In this document: one piece after another, positions 16,742-28,166 of the stretch
Layout: every line of letters starts with the position of its first letter
How positions within the stretch are numbered: the stretch's first letter is position 1
Origin: Gammaproteobacteria bacterium
GTDB taxonomy: Bacteria; Pseudomonadota; Gammaproteobacteria; Pseudomonadales; Pseudohongiellaceae
Direction: 5' to 3'
Length of the DNA stretch: 44,798 bases
Assembly: GCA_028825335.1 (NCBI GenBank)
Contig: JAPKAI010000014.1
Span: 1-44,798 of the forward strand
Made by a program: the position numbers and the translations under genes
The notes under the pieces: generated by a model
What the model was told of the DNA's origin: nothing
Databases searched by the model: none
What the model saw: the letters and a program-made list of their open reading frames with translations, nothing else

Positions 16742-19267
16742 ATGAAGCCGATTCGCCTAGTTTCCCTAGTCCTATTTATCGCTGTGAGTATTCTTAGTGT
16801 CGAGATATCAGCGCAGGCACGTTTCTATCCCGCTGCGAGTAGCGGTGGAAACTACATGCATAATTTCTATTTTCCGCCTTCGCCGAGTGCGACGCCCTGG
16901 GCGCCGGACTGGTCGCCAGATGGTGAGTGGATAGCGGTAGCGATGCAGGGAAGTATCTGGAAAGTTGACCCGGGTACGGGTGGGGCCTATGAACTCACCT
17001 ACAACGATGCCTACCACTCCTCGCCGGATTGGTCCCCCGACGGGAAATGGATAATCTATACCGCTGACTATGAGCACCAACGCATTCAGCTCGAAATCCT
17101 CAATACCGAGACTGGCGAGTCTCGCATGTTAACCGACGACCAAGCTATCTATACAGATCCGGTCTTTTCGCCCGACGGTAGTAAGGTTGCCTATGTATCT
17201 ACCAATCCCAGCGGCTACTTCAATGTGTATGTTAGGGCGATTTCGGGCGGGCAATGGGCAGGGGAGCCGATAGCCGTTAGCCGTGACAATGAATACGGCA
17301 GCAACAGGCTCTATTTCGGTAGCGGCGACATGCATATCACGCCGGCATGGTTACCCGATGGCAATGAATTGCTGATCGTATCGAATAGAGATGTGCCGTT
17401 AGGCTCGGGTAATGTGCTGCGTGTGCCAGCGGTAGAAGATGGAATCCTACAGGCCATTACTGTTCTCGCCGAACAGACTCTGTATCGTACGCGGCCGGAT
17501 GTGTCGATCGATGGACGCCGCTTTGTTTATACCTCTACTAGTGGCTCTGCCGATCAATTTAATAATCTCTATGTGCAGCCAACTCAAGGCGGTGAGCCCT
17601 ATAAGATGACATTCTTCCAGCACGATGCCTTTCATCCGCGTTGGTCGCCAGATGGCGAATGGATTGCCTTTATTTCTAATGAGGGCGGACTTCCTCAACT
17701 GCAACTGCTGGAGACGTATGGCGGAAAACTAATTCGTGTTGCAATGAGTGAACTTCATTTCAAACGTCCTATGGGATATTTAAAAGTTCGAGTCATAGAT
17801 AACAGCGGTGATGCCACACACAATAGAGTGCACCTAGAGGCCTCCGATGGAAAGTTCTACACGCCTAACGATGCGTATGCTCGTGCAGGCACGCGAGGTG
17901 ATCAGATATTTCACAACGCCGGCGAGTTTGAGCTAACTCTTCCCGTTGGTGAAGCCTCGCTAAATTTTGTAAAAGGTTTCGAGTATTTTCCACAGAGTAT
18001 TGAGGTGGAAGTCCAAGAGGGAGAAGTCGCTCAGCTGACTGTTGAGTTGGAGCAAATGACCGACATGGGAGCGAAAGGTTGGTATAGCGCCTCAACCCAT
18101 GTGCATGCGAACTACGGCGGCAATCTACACAACACCTTAGAAAACTTAATGATGATGTCGCGTTCTGAGGATCAGGACTTGGTGCTCGAGCAGGTGGCGA
18201 ATAAAGACAATCGCATCCTCGACTATCAATTCTTCGTGCCCGGCGGTGGGCAACACCCTATTTCAGAGAAAGATCAGATTGTTGTAGTGGGTCAGGAGTA
18301 TAGGCCGCCATTCTATGGCCACGTGTTCATGTTTGGCATGCGCGAGCATCTAATCTCGCCGTTTGTTACCGGCTATGAAGGTACTGCTGTTGAGAGCCTA
18401 TACCCGAGTAATACCGACATGTTCCGCAAGGCGAAGGCGCAAGGGGCTATAACGGGTTATGTGCATCCCTTCCTGGGAGAGGAAGATCCGCTGGAAGGTA
18501 ATCTAGGTGGCGGCAAGGGATTCATGGTGGATGCGGCCCTGGGCACTGCCGATGCATTGGAGTGGTCGGACTCTGCGACATCAGGCTTCTACCCCCTGTA
18601 CGCTGTCTGGAACAGCGGTCTGCGAGTAACGGCAACAGGTGGTGAAGACTCGATATCCTCACTGCATCGCAGCAAGCTGATTGGCTCGTATCGCACTTAT
18701 ATCTATACCGGAAACCTCGGCCTAGATATGGATGCTTGGTTTAACGGTTTGAAGCGTGGCCGTGCGTTCGTTAGCTCTGGTCCTCTGCTGGAGATGCAAG
18801 TAGGTAACTCATTACCAGGCGATACAGTTCAACTACCGGCTAACGGCGGTGAGGTGACAATCTCTGGGCGCCTGCGATCTATTACTGAGCTTGAAGAGGT
18901 AGCACTCGTCTGTAATGGCGAGCTCGTTGAGACTTTTCCACTGCGCAGAAATAGAAATAGTTTGGATATTTCATTCGAGCATTCAATTCAGCGCAGCGGC
19001 TGGTGTCACCTACGCACGGAAGGGGAAAGAGATCAACGTTTTCCTTTCGATGTCGGTTATGTGCAGGCATTCACTAACCCAATATGGTTTCAGGTAGGCG
19101 ATCAGCCGATTCGAAACCCGCAATCGGTTGACTATGCGATCCGCTGGATCGATAAACTGCAAGCACTCGCCGATGCATGGCCAGGCTGGCGTTCCGATAC
19201 AGAGAAGGCTCACGTCTTCGCGCAGTTCGAGGAGGCGCGTCAGGTCTATAGGAGCAAACTCAACTAG
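16742..19267 (+). CDS. Exported TolB-like propeller with CehA/McbA-type metallohydrolase domain
   Basis: 841-residue protein with an N-terminal signal peptide (cleavage near SAQA, residues 22-26). PD40 propeller repeats follow, with WSPDGEW (57), WSPDGKW (97), FSPDGSK (142), WLPDGN (203) and WSPDGEW (301). Residues about 345-440 look like a beta-sandwich, and the rest is a CehA/McbA-like PHP-fold hydrolase with STHVHANYGG (H453, H455) and ITGYVHPFLG as probable metal ligands. Substrate unknown; CehA and McbA hydrolyse carbamate/phosphate esters or modify peptides. It lies between glpQ and glpU, on the same strand but with its own 426-base leader, so it looks inserted into the transporter operon. 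The fold is well supported; any link with glycerol uptake is not. Confidence 0.75.
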   Translation: MKPIRLVSLVLFIAVSILSVEISAQARFYPAASSGGNYMHNFYFPPSPSATPWAPDWSPDGEWIAVAMQGSIWKVDPGTGGAYELTYNDAYHSSPDWSPDGKWIIYTADYEHQRIQLEILNTETGESRMLTDDQAIYTDPVFSPDGSKVAYVSTNPSGYFNVYVRAISGGQWAGEPIAVSRDNEYGSNRLYFGSGDMHITPAWLPDGNELLIVSNRDVPLGSGNVLRVPAVEDGILQAITVLAEQTLYRTRPDVSIDGRRFVYTSTSGSADQFNNLYVQPTQGGEPYKMTFFQHDAFHPRWSPDGEWIAFISNEGGLPQLQLLETYGGKLIRVAMSELHFKRPMGYLKVRVIDNSGDATHNRVHLEASDGKFYTPNDAYARAGTRGDQIFHNAGEFELTLPVGEASLNFVKGFEYFPQSIEVEVQEGEVAQLTVELEQMTDMGAKGWYSASTHVHANYGGNLHNTLENLMMMSRSEDQDLVLEQVANKDNRILDYQFFVPGGGQHPISEKDQIVVVGQEYRPPFYGHVFMFGMREHLISPFVTGYEGTAVESLYPSNTDMFRKAKAQGAITGYVHPFLGEEDPLEGNLGGGKGFMVDAALGTADALEWSDSATSGFYPLYAVWNSGLRVTATGGEDSISSLHRSKLIGSYRTYIYTGNLGLDMDAWFNGLKRGRAFVSSGPLLEMQVGNSLPGDTVQLPANGGEVTISGRLRSITELEEVALVCNGELVETFPLRRNRNSLDISFEHSIQRSGWCHLRTEGERDQRFPFDVGYVQAFTNPIWFQVGDQPIRNPQSVDYAIRWIDKLQALADAWPGWRSDTEKAHVFAQFEEARQVYRSKLN

Positions 19268-19311
19268 CTGCTGATCGGCCGGGTTGGGAGTCATTGGGAC
19301 GGCATATAAAC

Positions 19312-19334
19312 AATTGGGGTAAGGGTAAAATTTT
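19312..19334. repeat. Element A end fragment upstream of glpU
   Basis: AATTGGGGTAAGGGTAAAAT followed by TTT resembles the left end of element A (AATTGGGGTCAGAGTAAAAT at 365-384), with two changes. No matching right end is visible before glpU. It marks the downstream side of the gene inserted between glpQ and glpU. Confidence 0.5.
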
Positions 19335-19387
19335 GCTAAGCTCAGACCTCTCGAAATATCCATGAAAGCACGGTTAAGAAGGTATCA

Positions 19388-19669
19388 ATGGACCTAAGTT
19401 GGATGGCTTGGACACAGCCCACGGCGATATTCTTCGCAGTGATCGCCTCGCTGCTCCTCACTATGTCGATCTGGGAATATTTTAGCCCAGGTGGTGGTCC
19501 GCGGCTCGGTATCCTTCGCTTCGAAACCACTCGCGGAGACAGGCTGTTCGTCTCTCTGCTTGGCAGTGCGTTTATCTGTATGGCTTGGTTGACCCTAGTG
19601 GGTCTGAATCTGTGGTGGGGTCTTGCTGCATGTGTGGTCTATGCCTTGTTGGTTTTTCGTTTCGTGTAG
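19388..19669 (+). CDS. glpU: Small membrane protein GlpU (DUF2160)
   Basis: 93-residue protein with two or three hydrophobic helices. AIFFAVIASLLLTMSIWEYF is followed by SPGGGPRLGILRFETTRGDR, a conserved soluble loop, and then LLGSAFICMAWLTLVGLNLW. This matches the DUF2160 family encoded inside glycerol ABC transporter operons and named GlpU in Rhizobium; its exact job in the complex is not known. It precedes the binding-protein gene by 65 bases. ATG 19388 follows AAGAAGGTATCA (19377-19388), a good ribosome binding site. Confidence 0.85.
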   Translation: MDLSWMAWTQPTAIFFAVIASLLLTMSIWEYFSPGGGPRLGILRFETTRGDRLFVSLLGSAFICMAWLTLVGLNLWWGLAACVVYALLVFRFV

Positions 19670-19734
19670 AGAAAAAGGTTTTGTAGTGCGCCGCGCAGTG
19701 AGTCGTGGGTGATATTGATTAGAAGGGGGTTTTC

Positions 19735-21465
19735 ATGGTGTTTCATCAACCAACGGTTCCAAAAATAAGGTTTCCAAAAGCGCTGCTGAGCTGTGCGGTA
19801 TTTCTATCAACGATAGCGACAAGCTCTGCCGATGTTGAAGATGCCGAAAGGTGGCTTCCTGAGTTTCAGCCCTCAACTCTCGATCGTGCACAACAGCTTG
19901 CAGAGATGCAGTGGTTTATTGAAGCGGCACGACCTTTCGCGGGAATGGAAATCAAAGTGGTTTCAGAGACCATTACGACCCATGAGTATGAGGCGCAGGT
20001 GTTAGCAAAGGCGTTCACCGAGATCACTGGCATTCAGGTAACTCACGATCTGATAGGCGAGGGCGACGTAGTAGAAAAGCTGCAGACGCAGATGCAATCG
20101 GGTGAAAACATCTACGATGCCTACGTGAATGACTCCGACTTAATAGGCACACACTTTCGTTATCAGCAGGTTCGCAACCTGAGTGACTGGATGGCGAGCG
20201 AAGCAAGCGATGTCACATCGCCCACATTAGATTTAGAAGATTTTATCGGCATCTCATTTACCACCGGCCCAGATGGAAAGATCTATCAATTGCCGGATCA
20301 GCAATTCGCCAATCTCTACTGGTTTCGGTACGACTGGTTCACTGACCCCGATCTGAAGCAGCAGTTCAGTGATAAGTACGGCTATGAGCTGGGTGTGCCA
20401 GTGAATTGGTCTGCCTACGAGGATATCGCTGAATTCTTCAGTAACGATGTCGGCGAGATCGATGGGCGGACAGTCTATGGCCACATGGACTACGGCAAGA
20501 AAGACCCGTCTCTAGGCTGGCGCTTCACCGATGCCTGGCTGTCGATGGCAGGGGCCGGAGACAAGGGCATTCCTAACGGTCTTCCAGTGGATGAATGGGG
20601 TCTTAGAGTTGATGGTTGTCGTCCCGTGGGCTCGACTGTTGAGCGCGGCGGTGCGACGGACGGTCCAGCGGCGGTTTATTCTGTTACTAAATATGTAGAT
20701 TGGCTGCAGCGCTATGCACCACCCGAAGCTGCGGGCATGGTATTCAGTGAGGCGGGACCAGTTCCTGCGCAGGGCAATATCGCACAGCAAATTTTTTGGT
20801 ATACAACATTTACCGCAGACATGGTTCTGCCAGGCCTGCCGGTAATGAATGACGACGGCACGCCTAAGTGGCGCATGGCGCCTTCGCCCCATGGAGCGTA
20901 CTGGGAAGAAGGACAGAAGCTAGGCTATCAAGATACTGGTGCTTGGACATTGATGAAGTCGACGCCGGCGGACAGAGCGAAGGCTGCATGGCTGTATGCG
21001 CAGTTCGTTACTTCGAAGACAGTCTCTCTAAAGAAGAGCCATGTAGGACTCACTATTATTCGCGATTCAGATATCCGTCATGAGAGCTTCAGTGAGCGCT
21101 CAGTGGAACTCGGTGGTTTGGTAGAATTTTATCGTTCACCTGCACGTGTGCAGTGGACACCTACCGGGACTAACGTGCCGGACTATCCACGACTGGCGCA
21201 GCTTTGGTGGCAGAACATCGGTGATGCTTCCTCTGGTGCCAAGACGCCACAAGAAGCGCTGACGTCGCTCGCTGTAGCCCAAGAACGCCTGATGCAGAGG
21301 TTAGAGCGAGCTGACGTATTGGGCGAGTGTGGGCCGCGATTGAATGAGCCGCAAAGCCGAGAGTATTGGCTGAGCCAGCCCGGCGCACCAAAGCCAAAGT
21401 TAGCTAACGAGAAGCCGCAAGGCATCACCATTGACTATGATGAGCTGGTTAGCTCTTGGCAATAA
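19735..21465 (+). CDS. glpV: Glycerol ABC transporter substrate-binding protein GlpV
   Basis: Large periplasmic solute-binding protein of 576 residues with a signal peptide ending near TSSADVEDAE. After cleavage it has the CUT1 binding-protein fold: VVSETITTHEYEAQVLAKAF, GEGDVVEKLQTQMQSGENIY and QLPDQQFANLYWFRYDWF are typical of this longer subfamily found with glpU. The long C-terminal region (IGDASSGAKTPQEALTSLAV) also fits. AAGGGGG at 19723-19729 supports ATG 19735. As last transporter gene it completes the glycerol system. Glycerol as ligand is inferred from synteny with glpK, glpD and the Rhizobium system. Confidence 0.87.
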   Translation: MVFHQPTVPKIRFPKALLSCAVFLSTIATSSADVEDAERWLPEFQPSTLDRAQQLAEMQWFIEAARPFAGMEIKVVSETITTHEYEAQVLAKAFTEITGIQVTHDLIGEGDVVEKLQTQMQSGENIYDAYVNDSDLIGTHFRYQQVRNLSDWMASEASDVTSPTLDLEDFIGISFTTGPDGKIYQLPDQQFANLYWFRYDWFTDPDLKQQFSDKYGYELGVPVNWSAYEDIAEFFSNDVGEIDGRTVYGHMDYGKKDPSLGWRFTDAWLSMAGAGDKGIPNGLPVDEWGLRVDGCRPVGSTVERGGATDGPAAVYSVTKYVDWLQRYAPPEAAGMVFSEAGPVPAQGNIAQQIFWYTTFTADMVLPGLPVMNDDGTPKWRMAPSPHGAYWEEGQKLGYQDTGAWTLMKSTPADRAKAAWLYAQFVTSKTVSLKKSHVGLTIIRDSDIRHESFSERSVELGGLVEFYRSPARVQWTPTGTNVPDYPRLAQLWWQNIGDASSGAKTPQEALTSLAVAQERLMQRLERADVLGECGPRLNEPQSREYWLSQPGAPKPKLANEKPQGITIDYDELVSSWQ

Positions 21466-21500
21466 GCTTTTCTTTGTACCGTAACTATTTGGAGCATGCT

Positions 21501-22901
21501 ATGAACCGATACATTTGGAATATTACTGGGCTTGCAGCTGCGTTGCTTCTAGTTACTAGCCAATCAGTTGCACAAGTGCCAAGTGCTACCATTAGCGGCC
21601 CGATCTCGGCGGACAAAGCAGGTAGCGGGACTCTCAACACTATCTACAGTGCGAGCGCTATCGAGCTTACGAGTGCAGGCTATGTTGAGGAAGAGTTTTT
21701 CATTGAAGGCAGGGCAAATCGTTACAGCAATCCTGAATTAGAAAATGCATCAGTTCTTGATAGCGATCATCGCTATAAGACGCGTCTTATTGTGCGCCGA
21801 CCCGAAGCTTCCGCATTCAACGGCATCGTCATCGTCGAATGGATCAACGTAACCGGGGGCCCTGATAAAGATATCGACTGGTGGCAATCGGGTAGCCATT
21901 TTATTCGTAATGGCTATGCCTATGTAGTGGTATCTGCTCAGCAGATGGGTATCGATACCATGAGGCAGTGGAGCGATGCTCGCTACGGGTCACTAGATGT
22001 CACTCACGACGGCATGGCGAATCGCGACGGGCTTTCTTACGATATATTCTCCGCTGTTGGAAAGGCTATACATAGAGTTGGCGAGTCTTCAGCTAATGGC
22101 GAAGTGGATATTCTTGATGGGCTCAAGGCTGAGCAAATCATCGCCACTGGTCATTCGCAGTCGGCAAGCCGTCTTGCAACCTACCTCAACAACGTACATC
22201 CGCTAGAGCCAGTCTACGACGGCGTGATGGTGCATGGCGGAGGAGGCCGGATAAGAGATGATCAGCCTGTAAAGGTTTTCAAGATCATGGCAGAGACGGA
22301 CATGCCGCGCCGCGCGGCGTCGCCACAGCCGGATACCGACACGTTTCGCCAGTGGGAAGTGGCAGGTAGCTCTCACGTAGACCTACCCTTCGAGATCGAA
22401 TACGGCAAAGTTAGAAATTTGCGTGAGAATCTGTCACTAGAAAATGTTCAGCCACGAGATCAGGGCTGCGACTTGCCTACCTATAGCCGCGTACCCTTCC
22501 GTGATGTGATGAATGCCGCGTTCGAGCATTTGGTCGTTTGGATTCGTGATGACATAGCACCACCCACAGCCGAACCGTTGCAACTCAGGCGTATGATGCC
22601 AGAAGTGGAATTCGCCCGTGATGAATACGGCAATGTGCTAGGTGGTATTCGTCTTGCAGAGCACGTTGTCGCTACGGCGAAGAATACGGGCATGAATAAT
22701 GGCAGCAATCGCTTCTGCTTTCTCTATGGCTCGCACCAGCCATTCGATCAGGCAACGCTGGATACACTCTACCCTAACCACAGCTCCTATGTGGATGCGG
22801 TCAGGGAAGTAGCGGGACAGAATGTTGCGGACGGCTATATCTTGCCACTAGCGGCACAGCAGACGATTCGCGAAGCGCAGGATTCAAACATAGGCCGCTA
22901 G
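21501..22901 (+). CDS. Exported alpha/beta hydrolase of the Abhydrolase_10 type
   Basis: 466 residues from ATG 21501, preceded by TTTGGAGCATGCT (21488-21500) with a clear GGAG. The open frame extends 45 bases upstream into glpV, but the signal peptide MNRYIWNITGLAAALLLVTS starts at this ATG. The nucleophile elbow is ATGHSQSASRL; GIVIVEWINVTGGPDKDIDW and GYAYVVVSAQQMGID are conserved in the large exported 'alpha/beta hydrolase domain' proteins. Likely an esterase of unknown substrate acting in the periplasm. It follows glpV by 35 bases and may be read from the same transcript, although no functional link with glycerol is known. Confidence 0.78.
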   Translation: MNRYIWNITGLAAALLLVTSQSVAQVPSATISGPISADKAGSGTLNTIYSASAIELTSAGYVEEEFFIEGRANRYSNPELENASVLDSDHRYKTRLIVRRPEASAFNGIVIVEWINVTGGPDKDIDWWQSGSHFIRNGYAYVVVSAQQMGIDTMRQWSDARYGSLDVTHDGMANRDGLSYDIFSAVGKAIHRVGESSANGEVDILDGLKAEQIIATGHSQSASRLATYLNNVHPLEPVYDGVMVHGGGGRIRDDQPVKVFKIMAETDMPRRAASPQPDTDTFRQWEVAGSSHVDLPFEIEYGKVRNLRENLSLENVQPRDQGCDLPTYSRVPFRDVMNAAFEHLVVWIRDDIAPPTAEPLQLRRMMPEVEFARDEYGNVLGGIRLAEHVVATAKNTGMNNGSNRFCFLYGSHQPFDQATLDTLYPNHSSYVDAVREVAGQNVADGYILPLAAQQTIREAQDSNIGR

Positions 22902-23128
22902 TCATATATGGCTGTAGAGCTATTTGCATAGCTTGATGTGCTCATTTATGCATTTATGAATGTACTCTGAAGTCAGTGCCTCACCCAAGGGGTCGAATAT
23001 TTCCGGAGCAAGTAAGGCGATATTTCGTGCAATAGGAGGCGTGGACATAAATTGAGGCGGCGTTTATCGTTCTTATTCTCAAGTGTCGGCCTAATTACAA
23101 TATTTTCCTATTCGCGAATTAATGGTGA

Positions 23129-25159
<2,031 letters not shown>

Positions 25160-25250
25160 ATCGCTGGGCAATACGTACTACATACCTATAACACTTACCT
25201 AGAATGTAGGGCTATTTCTTAGCCCGTAATCTTGAGCTATAGAAATACTT

Positions 25251-26069
25251 ATGCAGCTTATATTTTTTGATCTGGATGGCACGCTATTAAACGATGCATC
25301 TGAAATATCGCCCTTTACTAAAGAAACGCTTTCTCTGTTAAGCAAAAATAATATCGCCTATACGGTAGCAACAGGGCGCTCTATGCTTTCGGCGCAGGGC
25401 ATCATAGATGGGCATGATTTTGGCTTGCCTCAAATCTACAATAATGGGGTGACAGTATGGGACCCTAAGATTCAGCAGTTTACTTTTGAGAATCTACTCA
25501 ACCGCGCTGAGATTTCAACTGTGATTGATACGGCGGTTTCACAAGGGATTACTCCTTTTGTTCATGCCATCGAGAATCATCGTCATCTAATTTTTCATGC
25601 CAGAGCACGTCATGATGTAGAAAAAGAACTTATCGATAAGTACTTTTCTCGCATCAATGTAAGACTCTTGCCTTTAGAGGCGCTGCCCGCGAATAGTCAA
25701 GTTACTAACATTAGTATGATTGGTGTTGCAGCTACAATTAACGAAATGTGGCGCAAATTCAGCGCACACGAAAACTTAGTTGCTTACTCCGGGGCCGCGT
25801 TAGAAGATAAGAAATTTGTGTGGATGGATGTTCATCACTGTCGTGCTAGTAAAGGTGCGGCGGTTACCAACTTAAAGGAACAGTTAGGAGCAACCAACGT
25901 AATTTGTTTTGGCGATAGTGATAACGATCTAAGTATGTTTGCTCTTGCTGATGAAAGCTATGCTCCAGAAAATGCGAAAGCCGAAATCAAAAAGTCTGCT
26001 AGCGCCGTAATTGGGCATAATAACGAGGATGGCATAGCGTTTTTTTTGCGTGAGCGCTTCTCATTATAA
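25251..26069 (+). CDS. HAD-superfamily phosphatase, Cof type
   Basis: Cytoplasmic phosphatase of 272 residues with the four HAD motifs. The nucleophile motif is FFDLDGTLLN (D7, D9), the threonine motif AYTVATGRS, the lysine is in HHCRASKGAAV, and the last motif is CFGDSDNDLSMF. The cap between them is of the C2 (Cof/YbjI) type. These enzymes dephosphorylate sugar phosphates, flavin or PLP precursors; the sequence does not decide between them. It stands alone, 91 bases after fadH and convergent with the gamma-glutamyltransferase gene. Confidence 0.88.
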   Translation: MQLIFFDLDGTLLNDASEISPFTKETLSLLSKNNIAYTVATGRSMLSAQGIIDGHDFGLPQIYNNGVTVWDPKIQQFTFENLLNRAEISTVIDTAVSQGITPFVHAIENHRHLIFHARARHDVEKELIDKYFSRINVRLLPLEALPANSQVTNISMIGVAATINEMWRKFSAHENLVAYSGAALEDKKFVWMDVHHCRASKGAAVTNLKEQLGATNVICFGDSDNDLSMFALADESYAPENAKAEIKKSASAVIGHNNEDGIAFFLRERFSL

Positions 26070-26094
26070 CTAGGCGCGAAGCGTTCGATATGTA

Positions 26095-26112
26095 AAGGGG
26101 CAGAATAAAAAG
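26095..26112. repeat. Element A-like end fragment (GGGGCAGAATAAA variant)
   Basis: AAGGGGCAGAATAAAAAG, 26 bases after the HAD gene stop, is close to the reverse complement of GCTTTATTCTGCCCCTT at 37156-37172. It differs from the main element A terminus by loss of the T and an A for G. No partner end is obvious nearby. The rest of this 218-base gap holds nothing I recognise. Confidence 0.4.
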
Positions 26113-26287
26113 ACAGTAGTTGTAGGGCAGGGCGTGCTACGAAAGTCGATAAAATCACACTTTTTCCTGCATAAATGTAAATCTTTCCTAAGCTGCGTAT
26201 TAATCCATTTAGTCCAAACATGTGCCGTATCATGGAGAGCCTCAGACTCCTCTTTTATATGTAAGATCTGGCTAGGCCCAAACGAGG

Positions 26288-27991
26288 CTAAATACTTGGT
26301 AGCTCGACAATCTTCGACACACCCCTATCTCTAGGATCGGATGCTGGGCTCAATTTGTCACCATCTCGCCAGATAACTTGGATATCGCCAAACTCAAAGC
26401 TATGCGGTTCAACACGGTAACCCTTGTCAGTCAATTCCCTAATTGTATTCTCTGAAAGGGGTAGCGAAGGACTTTGAGTAATCAAATCCGGGGGCAGCAG
26501 TTGATGGTGAAAACGTGTAGCAGCAACTGCCTCCAATGGGCTCATACTAAAATCCAGAATATTGATAATGGCTTGAAAAACTGAGGTAAAAATTGTTGAA
26601 CCCCCCGGGGTACCAATAACCATATGTGCTTCATTATCCTTGATGAGTAATGTTGGGGACATGGACGAAAGCATTCGCTTGCCAGGCTGGACTTCGTTGG
26701 CCGTATTTCCAACCACACCAAATATATTTGGGGTGCCCGGCTTCGCACTAAAGTCATCCATTTCATTATTCAAAAGGAATCCAGCGCCGGAGACGACAAC
26801 CCCTGAACCATATGCCCAATTAATAGTATAGGTATTCGATACTGCATTGCCATCACCATCAATAATCGAATAGTGAGTTGTATTTGGTGATTCTAATCCA
26901 GGCGCAACATGTTCAAGTTGGGATATTTGCAGCGGATCTACTTCCATTGCACGCCGTTTAACATAAGTATCACTAATGAGTTCTGACATATCGATGTCAA
27001 CGAAAGCAGGATCTCCTAGATACTCTGCTCGATCTGCGAATACCCGTTTTTCCATTTCTGCAACTAAGTGAACGTATTGGGCTGAATTATGTTCGAGGTC
27101 TTCAAACTCTTCATTTAAGTAATCTTTCATTTTTAAAAGTTGTATTACACCAAATCCACCCGAACTTGGTGGCGGTGCAGAGACCACTTCAAAATCTCGC
27201 CATTTTGCCTTGAGTGGTTCTCGCCATATTGCTTTATAGCTTTCAAGATCCTCTAGACTAATGAGCCCCTCGTCTTGATTCATCTGGGCTACTAATAACC
27301 TTGCGGTTTCACCATTGTAAAAATCCTCTTCACCTTGTTCTGCGATCCTCGTAAGTGTTGCTGCCAGTTCAGCCTGCTTGAATAATTCACCCGCTTTTAC
27401 TTCACCAAAGTATTGATTAAAGTTAGTACGTGTCCCAAACCAGTCAAATCGTGACTGAACATCATCAGCCAATATTTGCACAGGGACGAAGCCTTCCCTT
27501 GCCAACTTAATCGCTGGTTGTAAAAGCTGGTTCCAAGGCAATTTCCCAAATCGTTGATGTGCCGCCCAAAAGCCAGCAACTGTACCGGGAACACCTGCAG
27601 CGCGCGCACCAATTAAAGTAGAGTTTTCGATAACATCCCCTTGCTCGTTAAGGAACATATCTCTGTGTGCCGCCAGCGGTGCCGTTTCACGATAATCAAG
27701 AAAGTAGGGTTTACCCTCCATATGAATTAGCATAAACCCGCCGCCGCCAATGTTGCCAGCGTCCAAATAGGTGACAGCAAGTGCGAAGCCCGTTGCTACA
27801 GCAGCATCTACAGCATTGCCTCCAGCCACGAGTATTTCTTCGGTGACCCTGGCTGCGTATTCGTCGGGAATCGCGATTGCGGCTTCTTTGACAGGATTCG
27901 CATCACGATACGGAGTAACTTCCCCTTGATCCGTGCAGGCTGCCAGAGGAAGTATTGCGAGGACAAAACATAGTCGTAATAAATATTTCAT
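26288..27991 (-). CDS. ggt: Gamma-glutamyltransferase, predicted lipoprotein
   Basis: N-terminal-nucleophile hydrolase that splits gamma-glutamyl bonds of glutathione and related peptides outside the inner membrane; 567 residues. The N-terminus MKYLLRLCFVLAILPLAACT has a lipobox with C19, so it is likely a lipoprotein. AGGNAVDAAVATGFALAVTY and GNIGGGGFMLIH are large-subunit signatures. The autoprocessing threonine is T371 in SPNTTHYS, followed by INWAYGSGVVV and GAGFLLNNEMDDFSAKPG and then GKRMLSSMSPTLL. Family and cleavage site are clear. It is a single gene; the 175 bases upstream hold no other feature. Confidence 0.93.
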   Translation of the reverse strand: MKYLLRLCFVLAILPLAACTDQGEVTPYRDANPVKEAAIAIPDEYAARVTEEILVAGGNAVDAAVATGFALAVTYLDAGNIGGGGFMLIHMEGKPYFLDYRETAPLAAHRDMFLNEQGDVIENSTLIGARAAGVPGTVAGFWAAHQRFGKLPWNQLLQPAIKLAREGFVPVQILADDVQSRFDWFGTRTNFNQYFGEVKAGELFKQAELAATLTRIAEQGEEDFYNGETARLLVAQMNQDEGLISLEDLESYKAIWREPLKAKWRDFEVVSAPPPSSGGFGVIQLLKMKDYLNEEFEDLEHNSAQYVHLVAEMEKRVFADRAEYLGDPAFVDIDMSELISDTYVKRRAMEVDPLQISQLEHVAPGLESPNTTHYSIIDGDGNAVSNTYTINWAYGSGVVVSGAGFLLNNEMDDFSAKPGTPNIFGVVGNTANEVQPGKRMLSSMSPTLLIKDNEAHMVIGTPGGSTIFTSVFQAIINILDFSMSPLEAVAATRFHHQLLPPDLITQSPSLPLSENTIRELTDKGYRVEPHSFEFGDIQVIWRDGDKLSPASDPRDRGVSKIVELPSI

Positions 27992-28166
27992 GGCACGGAT
28001 ACCGAGCGGGTGAATGAATCAATTAATATAGTGCGTTTTTGACCCTTGTTTCAAGATAGAGTTGAAATAGGGAAAATTAATTTCGAGCTAGTTCTACTAT
28101 TCATTTCAATAATAAAGATGTTCCTATTTACCCTCTGCCTGGAGCTAAAAATAATGTTCAAATAGT

